In this document: one piece after another, positions 1-5,296 of the stretch | Layout: each line of letters begins with the position of its first letter | Numbering within the stretch: the first letter of the stretch is position 1 | NCBI GenBank assembly: GCA_050743125.1 | Contig: JBOGEB010000237.1 | Span: forward strand, 1-5,967 | Length of the DNA: 5,967 bases | Direction: 5' to 3' | Origin: JBOGEB01 sp050743125 | GTDB taxonomy: Bacteria > Actinomycetota > Nitriliruptoria > Euzebyales > Egibacteraceae | Notes under the pieces: generated by a model | Database searches by the model: none | The model's input: the letters and a program-made list of their open reading frames with translations, nothing else | What the model was told of the DNA's origin: nothing | Program-made: the position numbers and the translations under genes

Positions 1-3
1 GAG

Positions 4-79
4 TCGGGATGCCGGGATTCGAACCCGGGATCTCTGGTCCCCCAGACCAGCGCCCTGGACCAAACTGGGCCACATCCCG
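4..79 (-). tRNA. tRNA-Pro (anticodon GGG)
   Basis: Read on the minus strand, this folds into a full 76-nt cloverleaf. It has a 7-bp acceptor stem (CGGGATG with CATCCCG), a GCCC/GGGC D stem, a CTGGT/ACCAG anticodon stem around the loop CTGGGGG (anticodon GGG, reading proline codon CCC), and a CCGGG/CCCGG T stem around TTCGAAT. The discriminator is A at position 4. The next three bases on that strand are CTC, so CCA is not encoded and must be added after transcription. It is transcribed away from the phospholipid synthase gene and is complete within the window. Confidence 0.97.
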
Positions 80-94
80 TGTGGTGCACTCGGG

Positions 95-123
95 AGCGTA
101 GCGCTGGAGGGGCTGGCTGGCCA
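95..123 (-). promoter_or_regulatory. possible promoter of tRNA-Pro
   Basis: On the minus strand, TGGCCA (118-123) and TACGCT (95-100) are spaced by 17 bp and lie 16 bp upstream of the mature tRNA 5' end, where a tRNA promoter is expected. Both hexamers match consensus only weakly (4/6 and about 3/6), so position is the main argument. Confidence 0.22.
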
Positions 124-144
124 GGGAGTGCGTAGTCGGGAAGT

Positions 145-176
145 GAGCATCCGCGCCATGTGTGACGTGGATGCTC
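145..176. repeat. inverted repeat / stem-loop between tRNA-Pro and pgsA
   Basis: GAGCATCC (145-152) and GGATGCTC (169-176) are perfect 8-bp inverted arms. In RNA the stem extends inward by a G-U and two G-C pairs to 11 bp, closing a 10-nt loop (156-165). There is no T tract on either side, and no gene ends here on either strand, so a terminator is unlikely. An operator, or a hairpin in a leader upstream of the phospholipid synthase gene, fits better. The rest of the spacer (80-265) shows no coding region. Confidence 0.55.
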
Positions 177-265
177 TACACAGTGGCGGGCGGGGCATTG
201 CGGTCTGCACACGGTGAACGGCAGGTAGGCTGCGGGGGCGAACCACCGGCTTACGGGAGACGAGC

Positions 266-874
266 GTGCGGCTGTTCGACGCGGGACGGCGCGCGGGGGG
301 CGACGAGGTCGTGCACGACCATGTCCTCACCGCAGCGAACGGGATCACGCTCGTGCGGCTGATCGGGCTGCCGTTGTTCGTGTGGTTGATGATCGGGCCA
401 GCGGCGTACGGCAAGGCTTTCGGGGTGCTGTCGGCGGTGGCGGCCACGGACTGGGTGGACGGCTACGTGGCCCGGCGGTTCGACCAGGTCACGAGGCTCG
501 GCCAGCTCATTGACCCGCTGGTCGACCGGGCGCTGCTCGCCACGGTGGGTCTCACGCTGACGGCGCTGCGGATCATGCCGTGGCCAGTGATCGTGCTCAT
601 CGTGGGGCGGGACGTCCTCCTGCTCGGGATCGGCGCCGTGCTGTTCCGCGGGTTGCCGCCGATCCCCGTCAACCGGACGGGCAAGTTCGCCACGGCGAAC
701 CTCCTCATCGGCATTCCGGGGTTCCTGCTGGGGCGCATGGACTGGCCCGGTGCGCTGCCGTTCCGCTACGGCGCCTGGGGGTTCACCGCCGTGGGCATCG
801 TCGCCTACTACCTGGCTGGGATCCACTATGCCCGAGCCGCCCGGATCGCCCTGACGACGAGAGAGGAGCGCTGA
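266..874 (+). CDS. pgsA: CDP-alcohol phosphatidyltransferase (PgsA family)
   Basis: This 202-residue integral membrane enzyme transfers a phosphatidyl group from CDP-diacylglycerol to an alcohol acceptor. The complete family signature D-x2-D-G-x2-A-R-x8-G-x3-D-x3-D is present at D62, D65, G66, A69, R70, G79, D83 and D87; the aspartates bind the metal and act in catalysis. Hydrophobic segments lie near residues 23-47, 88-103, 105-128, 143-156 and 170-188. A GKxxT element (G139-K140) before the fourth is usual in this family. The GTG start at 266 follows GGGAGA (255-260) by 5 nt; an in-frame GTG at 311 is an alternative start giving a shorter N-terminus. The acceptor (glycerol phosphate, inositol phosphate or other) cannot be read from the motif. 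The symbol rests on position: it matches M. tuberculosis pgsA2 (Rv1822), which also precedes the DUF881 genes. Confidence 0.9.
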   Translation: MRLFDAGRRAGGDEVVHDHVLTAANGITLVRLIGLPLFVWLMIGPAAYGKAFGVLSAVAATDWVDGYVARRFDQVTRLGQLIDPLVDRALLATVGLTLTALRIMPWPVIVLIVGRDVLLLGIGAVLFRGLPPIPVNRTGKFATANLLIGIPGFLLGRMDWPGALPFRYGAWGFTAVGIVAYYLAGIHYARAARIALTTREER

Positions 875-879
875 CCGCA

Positions 880-1583
880 CGAAGTGGGCTCCTTGGGTGC
901 TCCAGAGGGCTCGGACGGCAGGGCGGTTGGTTGGTCGTGGGGGCGAAGGCTCTCGTGGCGCTGGGCGCGTTCCGACGAGCTCATCGCGCTGGTCGGCGTC
1001 CGGCAGCAGTGGACCGACGAACTCAGGGCGAGCCTTGAGGCGGTACGCGGCGAGCTTCACGCCACGCAGACTCAAGGCGGCAGCGGGGCTTCCGATCCGA
1101 GCCGACTGTCGCGCGTATGGAGACTGCGGCTGGCCCGTCAACGATGACGGGCCCAGCCCTGCGCCTGAGGATGGGATGACGCGAAGGGGCGTGCCCGACA
1201 GGCCGGCGGGAGGACCGCCGGATCCAGGACGTCGACCTCCGCGGTGAACACGCTGTTCGGGCGGGGGGCCGAGGCGGTGACGATCAACGGTGAGCGCGTC
1301 ATCGCCACGACCGCGGTCCGGGGCACCGGAGGCCCGGTGCTCGTGAGCTCTCGGGTGCTCGTCGCACCCTACGAGATCGACGCGATCGGGGAACCCGCAG
1401 GGGCTCGTGGACGGCGTCGCCGCATCGAAGCTCGGCCGTGACCTCAAGGTCTGGCGCAACGCCTAGGGCTAGGGCTCGAGTTGACCGCCAAGCCTGAGAA
1501 GCCCCTCGAGTTCCCGTGCTGCACCGACAGCCTGAAGCTGCGGGTCGCGAGCACGCACGTCGCAACGCAAGGACCAGCAGTGA
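880..1583 (+). pseudogene. broken DUF881 gene (first paralogue, Rv1823 position)
   Basis: No single frame is long, but pieces in changing frames join into a DUF881 protein. Frame 1 (922-969) gives a hydrophobic segment (GWLVVGAKALVALGA). Frame 2 (968-1137) gives the coiled-coil-like part (DELIALVGVRQQW). Frame 1 (1141-1242) gives VTGPALRLRM-like and RIQDVDLR blocks, split by a TGA at 1177. Frame 2 (1244-1391) gives the core VNTLF, GAEAVTINGERV, TTAVR, PYEIDAIG. Frame 3 (1389-1466) gives NPQGLVDGVAASKLGRDL. Frame 2 (1472 on) gives GLELTAKPEKPLEFP and DSLKLRVA. The order matches DUF881 proteins as I know them. The original stop was probably the TGA at 1581-1583, overlapping the next start as GTGA. 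Boundaries are approximate. Sequencing error is possible but unlikely, because neighbouring genes read cleanly. Confidence 0.82.
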
Positions 1584-1628
1584 TCCCTTCGGCGCGGTCC
1601 TCGGGCTGATCCTCCAGCCGGAGCCGGC
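1580..1628 (+). pseudogene. stump of sbp (small basic protein, DUF1290)
   Basis: A GTG at 1580 preceded by AAGGA (1569-1573, 6 nt away) begins MI; after a one-base frame change, 1588-1626 reads FGAVLGLILQPEP. This resembles the N-terminus of actinobacterial small basic protein, whose first membrane helix ends in a short LxxxP-type stretch, and it sits exactly where sbp (Rv1824) belongs between two DUF881 genes. The remaining roughly 90 residues are absent: the sequence runs directly into the end of the second DUF881 gene. With only about 16 codons, recognition depends heavily on gene order. Confidence 0.5.
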
Positions 1629-1876
1629 TCTTGGCGGACGGCCCCCCGCTCGACGTGCCGTACAGGATCACCGCGACCGGGCCTGCGGAGACGACGGCCA
1701 AGGCCCCGGCGATCCCCGGTGGCGCCGTCGACACGCTCGGGTCGGTGCCCCGCGTGGCGGTGACGATGCAGATCAAGGACCGAAAGGACCGACTTGAGGT
1801 GGCGGCGCGCTCGAGCGCCCAGTTGTTCAGGTACGGGCGGCCGGCAGTCACGCCAGCGCCGCGCAACGAGGAGTAG
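1622..1876 (+). pseudogene. C-terminal third of a second DUF881 gene (Rv1825 position)
   Basis: Frame 2 is open from 1610 to a TAG at 1874-1876, with third positions mostly G or C and the first codon position richer in GC than the second. That supports plus-strand coding over the opposing minus-strand frame. It aligns by eye with the end of the broken DUF881 gene upstream: VPYRITATG here against APYEIDAIG there, then a LxVxA.. strand (RLEVAARSS) and a terminal LFRYGRP against LKLRVA. The N-terminal two thirds (membrane helix, coiled coil, INGxRV core) are missing. A TTG at 1631 could start an 81-codon ORF, but there is no convincing ribosome site, so I treat it as a remnant and not a functional small gene. 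Confidence 0.65.
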
Positions 1877-1880
1877 CATC

Positions 1881-1942
1881 CGGCCGCCGGGGCCGTGCAG
1901 CCGACCGCCCCCACCACTCCAACCACCCTCATCCGCCCGCCC
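1881..1942 (+). terminator. hairpin plus C-rich, G-poor tract before gcvH
   Basis: Four bases after the stop of the DUF881 remnant, CGGCC (1881-1885) and GGCCG (1891-1895) form a 5-bp stem. The next 42 bases (1901-1942) hold 28 C and only 4 G. Such C-over-G tracts are typical of Rho loading sites, so transcription from the decayed module may end here before gcvH. This is inference from composition only; there is no T tract. Confidence 0.35.
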
Positions 1943-1952
1943 TATAAAGAAT

Positions 1953-1958
1953 AAGGAG
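1953..1958 (+). promoter_or_regulatory. ribosome binding site of gcvH
   Basis: AAGGAG lies 9 nt before GTG 1968 and fixes that start over the upstream in-frame codons back to 1794, which are not GcvH-like. It sits in an A/T-rich island (1943-1958) unusual for this sequence, which would keep the site unstructured. Confidence 0.75.
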
Positions 1959-1967
1959 TACGCAAGG

Positions 1968-2348
1968 GTGAATCCCGAGGACCTCCGCTACACCGAGGAC
2001 CATGAGTGGGCGCGCGCCGACGGCAACCGGATCACGGTCGGGATCACTCAGTACGCCCAGGACGAGCTCGGCGACGTGGTGTACGTCGACCTGCCGGCGA
2101 CGGGCACCAGGGTCGCGAAAGGCCAGCCGTTCGGCGAGGTCGAGTCCACGAAGAGCGTCTCCGACCTGTACGCCCCCGTCACCGGGACGATCGTCGCGCG
2201 CAACGAGTTGCTCGAGTCGCAGCCCGAGCTTGTGAACGTCGAGCCCTACGGCGAGGGGTGGATGGTCGTCATCGAGGCTGACGAGCCGGGTGAGCTTGAA
2301 CAGCTCCTGTCCGCTGGCGACTACACGAGCATGACCGAGTCCGCCTGA
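1968..2348 (+). CDS. gcvH: glycine cleavage system H protein
   Basis: This 126-residue lipoyl carrier shuttles the methylamine intermediate among the P, T and L proteins of the glycine cleavage complex in the cytoplasm. The length is typical. The N-terminus LRYTEDHEWA (6-15), GITQYAQDELGDVVYVDLP (25-43), the lipoylation hairpin ESTKSVSD with K62 as the modified lysine, APVTG (69-73) and the C-terminal NVEPYGEGWM (90-99) are all present, so the protein looks fully functional. P, T and L genes are not in the window. It stands alone transcriptionally: a decayed module and C-rich tract lie before it and 265 bases of non-coding DNA after it. The same placement upstream of garA occurs in mycobacteria (Rv1826). 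No glycine riboswitch fold was seen in the short leader. Confidence 0.97.
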   Translation: MNPEDLRYTEDHEWARADGNRITVGITQYAQDELGDVVYVDLPATGTRVAKGQPFGEVESTKSVSDLYAPVTGTIVARNELLESQPELVNVEPYGEGWMVVIEADEPGELEQLLSAGDYTSMTESA

Positions 2349-2371
2349 CGTGCAGCGCTCCGCCGAGGCGA

Positions 2372-2385
2372 TCCCGTACTCGGGA
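2372..2385 (+). terminator. hairpin downstream of gcvH
   Basis: TCCCG-TACT-CGGGA forms a 5-bp stem with a tetraloop 24 nt after the gcvH stop. An alternative, wider pairing uses GATCCC (2370-2375) with GGGATC (2387-2392). No T tract follows, so termination is only suggested by position. Confidence 0.35.
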
Positions 2386-2504
2386 GGGGATCCGGGGGAA
2401 GGCCCTCGACGGGCATCGTGGGTGCGGCTGCGCGCGGAGCACAGCGGCAGCGCGCGTAAACCGGCGAGGTGGAGGCGACGAGCAACGCCGCGATCCGGAG
2501 CACT

Positions 2505-2520
2505 TGGCACACAAATGCCA
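2505..2520. repeat. TGGCA-N6-TGCCA inverted repeat
   Basis: Short perfect 5-bp arms in an A-rich context about 55 bp upstream of the candidate -10 of the FHA gene. It is a possible operator. Short arms like these also arise by chance. The rest of 2349-2613 shows no convincing gene. Confidence 0.3.
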
Positions 2521-2571
2521 CGGAACCTCTGAGGCAGGGCACCAAGCTTCCCCGGACCCGGCGGGACGCTC

Positions 2572-2580
2572 TGCTACGAT
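2572..2580 (+). promoter_or_regulatory. extended -10 promoter candidate for the FHA gene
   Basis: TGC-TACGAT fits an extended -10 (TGN followed by TAnnnT). It would start transcription near 2587 and leave a leader of about 27 nt before ATG 2614. No good -35 lies 16-18 bp upstream, which is common when a TGN element is present. It places the FHA and MerR genes in a transcription unit separate from gcvH. Confidence 0.5.
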
Positions 2581-2613
2581 TCCCGCCCAGGTTGGTCAGG
2601 ATCTTGGGAGTCG

Positions 2614-3096
2614 ATGTACTGCACACACTGCGGCCACCAAAACCCCGCAGGCGCGAACTTCTGCGGCAACTGCGGTCGCTCGCTCGCGGCTGTGGCTGAC
2701 GAGACTACCGATGTTCTGCGCCTTGATCCCGAGTCCCTGGAGGCCGCTGAGGCGGTCGTCGAGGCCGATGCCGCTATCGCGGACCTCGCGTCCGGGACGG
2801 CGCTCCTGGTCGTGGTCCGCGGTCCCAATGCTGGCGCGCGGTTTCTCCTTGATCGTGAACTCGTGACGGTGGGACGCCATCCCACCAGCGACATTTTCCT
2901 CGACGACATCACCGTCTCGCGCGGGCACGTGGAGTTCCGCCGCGAGGCCGGCCGTTTCTGGATCCACGACGTCGGCAGCCTCAACGGCACCTATGTCAAC
3001 GGGGTCCGGGTGGAGCGGCAGATCCTCTCGACGGGGGACGGGTTGCAGATCGGCAAGTTCAAGCTCATCGCGTTCGTCGCGGAGCCGGGATCGTGA
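2614..3096 (+). CDS. garA: GarA/OdhI-type FHA regulator with N-terminal zinc ribbon
   Basis: The 160-residue protein has three parts. Residues 3-20 form a zinc ribbon with CxxC pairs C3/C6 and C17/C20. A linker holds E30-T31-T32-D-V, matching the ETTxV phosphorylation motif that in mycobacterial GarA and corynebacterial OdhI is modified by PknG/PknB-type kinases. The FHA domain spans about 62-155, with GR at 87-88, S102-R103-xx-H105 and N124-G125-T126, the phosphothreonine-binding loops. In known members the unphosphorylated protein binds and inhibits 2-oxoglutarate dehydrogenase and acts on glutamate enzymes; phosphorylation makes the FHA domain bind its own tail and releases them. That function is inferred here. 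M. tuberculosis GarA has no zinc ribbon. The ATG follows GGGAG (2606-2610) by only 3 nt. The downstream MerR gene overlaps by four bases, so the two are cotranscribed. Confidence 0.92.
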   Translation: MYCTHCGHQNPAGANFCGNCGRSLAAVADETTDVLRLDPESLEAAEAVVEADAAIADLASGTALLVVVRGPNAGARFLLDRELVTVGRHPTSDIFLDDITVSRGHVEFRREAGRFWIHDVGSLNGTYVNGVRVERQILSTGDGLQIGKFKLIAFVAEPGS

Positions 3097-3905
3097 CCAG
3101 CACGCGTGCGGCCACCGGATCGCCCAGCGACGGGTTCACGATCGGCGAGGTGCTCAACCAGCTGAAGGAGGACTTCGAGGACATCACGATCTCGAAGATT
3201 CGATTCCTGGAGAGCGAGGGGCTGGTCTACCCAGACCGGACCGAGTCCGGCTATCGCAAGTTCACCGAGGACGACGTCGATCGACTGCGGTTCATCCTCA
3301 CCGCCCAGCGTGATCACTACCTGCCGTTGAAGGTCATCCGCGAGCAGCTGGAGCGCCTCGACGCCGGCCAGCGGCCGAGCGCGCCGACCCCCCGGCCGCC
3401 GAGCGCGCTGCGCGAGGACAGTGCCGACGCCGAGGAGGGCGCACGGCGGGCGGTGGAGATCGCCCAGACGCTCGAGGCTGTCGTATCCGGCAGTGAGCTG
3501 GGTCTGCTCGACCAGCCTGCGGGCCAGGTCGCCCTGACCCTGCGCGAGTTCTGCGAGGCGACGGGCCTCGCCGCCAGCCAGGTTCGGGCGCTGAAGGACT
3601 ACGGGATCATCGGCGAGCGCGGCGACGACGGTGGGCAGTTCGACGGGGACGACCTGCTGGCCGCGCGAGCTGCGCGGGAGCTGCTCGCCCTTGGCCTGGA
3701 GGCCCGTCATTTGCGCATGTACCGGCAGTTCGTGGACCGTGAGCTCGCGTTGTTCGAGCAGCTCGTCACGCCGCTCCTGCGCCAGCGCAACCCCGAGGCT
3801 CGCCGCCAGGCGGTCCGCCAGCTCGAGAAGCTCGCGCTGCTGACCGGGCGGATGAAGCGGGCGCTCCTCGCCCGGACGCTTCGGGGTTACGTGCACGGCT
3901 CCTAA
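3093..3905 (+). CDS. ftsR: MerR-family transcriptional regulator, FtsR (Rv1828) type
   Basis: This 270-residue DNA-binding protein begins at GTG 3093, overlapping the FHA stop as GTGA, so it is translationally coupled. The N-terminal MerR winged helix runs from about 15 to 85 (FTIGEVL, ISKIRFLESEGL at 33-44, SGYRKF at 52-57, HYLPLKVIREQL at 75-86). A proline- and charge-rich linker spans about 90-115. A second helix-turn-helix-like unit sits at 148-190 (LTLREFCEATGLAASQVRALKDYGII), resembling the first. The C-terminus (205-262) is helical. No metal-binding cysteine set is seen; only C154 is present. The homologue in Corynebacterium glutamicum, encoded directly after odhI, activates ftsZ, and Rv1828 is the mycobacterial counterpart. 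By position and both domains this is that orthologue; its targets here are inferred. A hairpin follows the stop at once. Confidence 0.9.
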   Translation: MTSTRAATGSPSDGFTIGEVLNQLKEDFEDITISKIRFLESEGLVYPDRTESGYRKFTEDDVDRLRFILTAQRDHYLPLKVIREQLERLDAGQRPSAPTPRPPSALREDSADAEEGARRAVEIAQTLEAVVSGSELGLLDQPAGQVALTLREFCEATGLAASQVRALKDYGIIGERGDDGGQFDGDDLLAARAARELLALGLEARHLRMYRQFVDRELALFEQLVTPLLRQRNPEARRQAVRQLEKLALLTGRMKRALLARTLRGYVHGS

Positions 3906-3906
3906 A

Positions 3907-3930
3907 GGCGGGCGCCCAAATGGTGCCGCC
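3907..3930 (+). terminator. hairpin terminator after the MerR gene
   Basis: Two bases after the TAA, GGCGG (3907-3911) pairs with CCGCC (3926-3930). After one bulged G, CGCC (3913-3916) pairs with GGTG (3922-3925, one G-U), leaving a CAAAT loop. The stem is strong and correctly placed but lacks a T tract, as many actinobacterial terminators do. Confidence 0.6.
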
Positions 3931-3948
3931 GCGCGCGCAGGGAGCTTG

Positions 3949-3971
3949 TTGAACCTCTAGTTGACCTCTAG
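3949..3971. repeat. tandem TTGA(A)CCTCTAG repeat upstream of the carboxypeptidase gene
   Basis: TTGAACCTCTAG (3949-3960) is followed directly by TTGACCTCTAG (3961-3971). The shared CCTCTAG recurs at 11 bp, one helical turn, so a protein could contact both on one face. CTAG is normally rare in high-GC genomes. It ends 18 bp before the GTG of the next gene, where an operator or promoter would lie. No regular -10 could be placed. Confidence 0.55.
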
Positions 3972-3989
3972 CCTTGAAGTGGGCGGATC

Positions 3990-5240
3990 GTGCGCCGAGT
4001 CACTGCCTGGATCGTCACGCTGGCCCTTGCCGCGCTGAGCCTCGGCCACGCGTCGCTTCAGCCGCCCCGCGCCCCGACGCTCCTGGATGCGCGCCTCATC
4101 GCGCATACGCACGACCTGCGGCGACAAGAGACCGCACGTCTTGGAGGGGCGTCGGACGTCGCCCCGAGGGTGACCGCGAGGGGTGCCGTTTTATGGGACC
4201 CGGCCGACAACCTCGCGTTGTTCGGCCGGAACCCGGACGAGCCGCGGCGCATGGCGTCGACGACGAAGATCATGACCGTACTGCTCGCGCTGGAGGCCGG
4301 GACGTTGGGCGAGCGGGTCACGGTCTCACCGCACGCGGTCGTGGTCGGGCGCACGTCCGGCGCCGCGGACCTTGGCCTTGACGCAGGTCAGGTGCTTCCG
4401 ATGCGGAGCATGCTCGCCGGGCTGCTCCTGCGCAGCGGGAACGACGCGGCGGTCGCGGTCGCCGAGCACGTCGTCGGATCCGAGGCCGCGTTCGTGGAGA
4501 AGATGAACGCGCGGGCGCGCGAGCTGGGCCTGACGAGCACCGCCTTCCTCGACGCGTCGGGGCTGACCGACGACCCGGGCCACCACACGAGCCCACTCGA
4601 CCTCGCTCGGCTGGCCGCTGTGGCCATGCAGCGTCCTGAGTTCGCGTCGTGGGCGGGAGCCGCCACGCTGGACGTCCGCGGCCTCGGCATGCTCCAGAAC
4701 CGCAACGAGCTGGTAGGAACCTACCAGGGCGCGTTTGGGGTGAAGACCGGCTACACCGCGCTCGCGGGGCTGTGCCTGGTCGCGAGCGCTACCCGCGACG
4801 GCCGCACGCTGTACGCCGTGGTGCTCGACAGCAAGAACAGTTTCGCGGACGTCGCCGCGCTGCTCGACCATGGCTTCACCGCCTTTCGCCGCCCAGTGCC
4901 GGTGGGCGCGGACGTGATCGTGACGACGTACCGCTGGTCGGGCGCACAGGTCGGGCTGCTGGCCTATGAGCCGCTCGCCCGCACCGTCCCCGCAGGCTCA
5001 GCCGTCGCGTGGCGCGCGGTGCTCCATCCGCACAGCGCGCAGCCTGTCGCTCCCGGCGCGGTCCTCGGGCGCGCTGAGCTCGTCGTTGACGGGCAGGTCG
5101 TCCGCGCCGTCGACCTCCACGCCCAGCACGCGGTGCCCACCCCGCCGGGTGCCGCCCCTGGTGCGCTCGCCGGCGCGTTCGTTCAGGACACGATCCGGGC
5201 GTTTGCGCGGCTCCGGTCGTTCGACCGTGCCGTTCCCTGA
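3990..5240 (+). CDS. secreted D-alanyl-D-alanine carboxypeptidase (peptidase S11)
   Basis: This 416-residue penicillin-binding protein removes the terminal D-alanine from peptidoglycan pentapeptides outside the membrane. All three active-site motifs are intact: S90-T91-T92-K93 (nucleophile S90), S149-G150-N151 and K252-T253-G254. A signal peptide is visible (R2-R3, hydrophobic 6-18, likely cleavage near HA-SL at 20-22); no lipobox cysteine is present. Residues from about 305 to 380 form a beta-rich C-terminal domain like the PBP5 family. No C-terminal membrane anchor is seen, so the product may be released or held by its C-terminal domain. The GTG start has only a weak ribosome site (GGCGGA, 3982-3987, 2 nt away). 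The gene lies between ftsR and DUF151, which are adjacent in M. tuberculosis. A hairpin on each side suggests its own transcription unit. Confidence 0.94.
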   Translation: MRRVTAWIVTLALAALSLGHASLQPPRAPTLLDARLIAHTHDLRRQETARLGGASDVAPRVTARGAVLWDPADNLALFGRNPDEPRRMASTTKIMTVLLALEAGTLGERVTVSPHAVVVGRTSGAADLGLDAGQVLPMRSMLAGLLLRSGNDAAVAVAEHVVGSEAAFVEKMNARARELGLTSTAFLDASGLTDDPGHHTSPLDLARLAAVAMQRPEFASWAGAATLDVRGLGMLQNRNELVGTYQGAFGVKTGYTALAGLCLVASATRDGRTLYAVVLDSKNSFADVAALLDHGFTAFRRPVPVGADVIVTTYRWSGAQVGLLAYEPLARTVPAGSAVAWRAVLHPHSAQPVAPGAVLGRAELVVDGQVVRAVDLHAQHAVPTPPGAAPGALAGAFVQDTIRAFARLRSFDRAVP

Positions 5241-5290
5241 CGCGCTCTGGGCCCTGAGCGATGCGGCTCCTGCCGCACAAGGAACGGCAC
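5227..5290 (+). terminator. branched hairpin region at the end of the carboxypeptidase gene
   Basis: GTGCCGTTCC (5227-5236), inside the last codons, is the exact reverse complement of GGAACGGCAC (5281-5290). Two small hairpins sit between these arms: CGCTC/GAGCG (5243-5247 with 5256-5260, loop containing GGGCCC) and TGCGGC-TCCT-GCCGCA (5262-5277). In RNA this would make a three-way junction. Position right after the stop favours a terminator or 3'-end stabilising structure. No T tract follows. Confidence 0.5.
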
Positions 5291-5296
5291 CGGTGA

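Noticed and set aside
251..1459. 402-codon minus-strand open frame opposite pgsA and the DUF881 remnant
   Set aside because: It lies antisense to a gene with a complete CDP-alcohol phosphatidyltransferase signature. Its translation is low-complexity R/P/G/H/E-rich and resembles no known fold; it is a mirror of plus-strand codon bias.
1444..1932. 162-codon minus-strand frame with a lipoprotein-like N-terminus
   Set aside because: It shares third codon positions with the plus-strand DUF881 remnant, so GC at third positions does not discriminate. The first codon position is GC-richer than the second only in the plus reading, and the plus reading matches DUF881.
1943..1948. TATAAA as a -10 element for gcvH
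   Set aside because: Transcription would begin inside the AAGGAG ribosome site, and no -35 is present at a proper distance; the A/T richness is better explained by the ribosome site context.
1794..1967. N-terminal extension of gcvH from an upstream TTG
   Set aside because: The extension is not GcvH-like, overlaps the DUF881 remnant, and the AAGGAG site sits correctly for GTG 1968.
1877..1967. Glycine riboswitch upstream of gcvH
   Set aside because: The spacer is only 91 bp, is mostly a C-rich tract, and shows no paired aptamer cores.
4326..4871. 181-codon minus-strand frame within the carboxypeptidase gene
   Set aside because: It is antisense to the region carrying the SxN and KTG motifs; a shadow frame.
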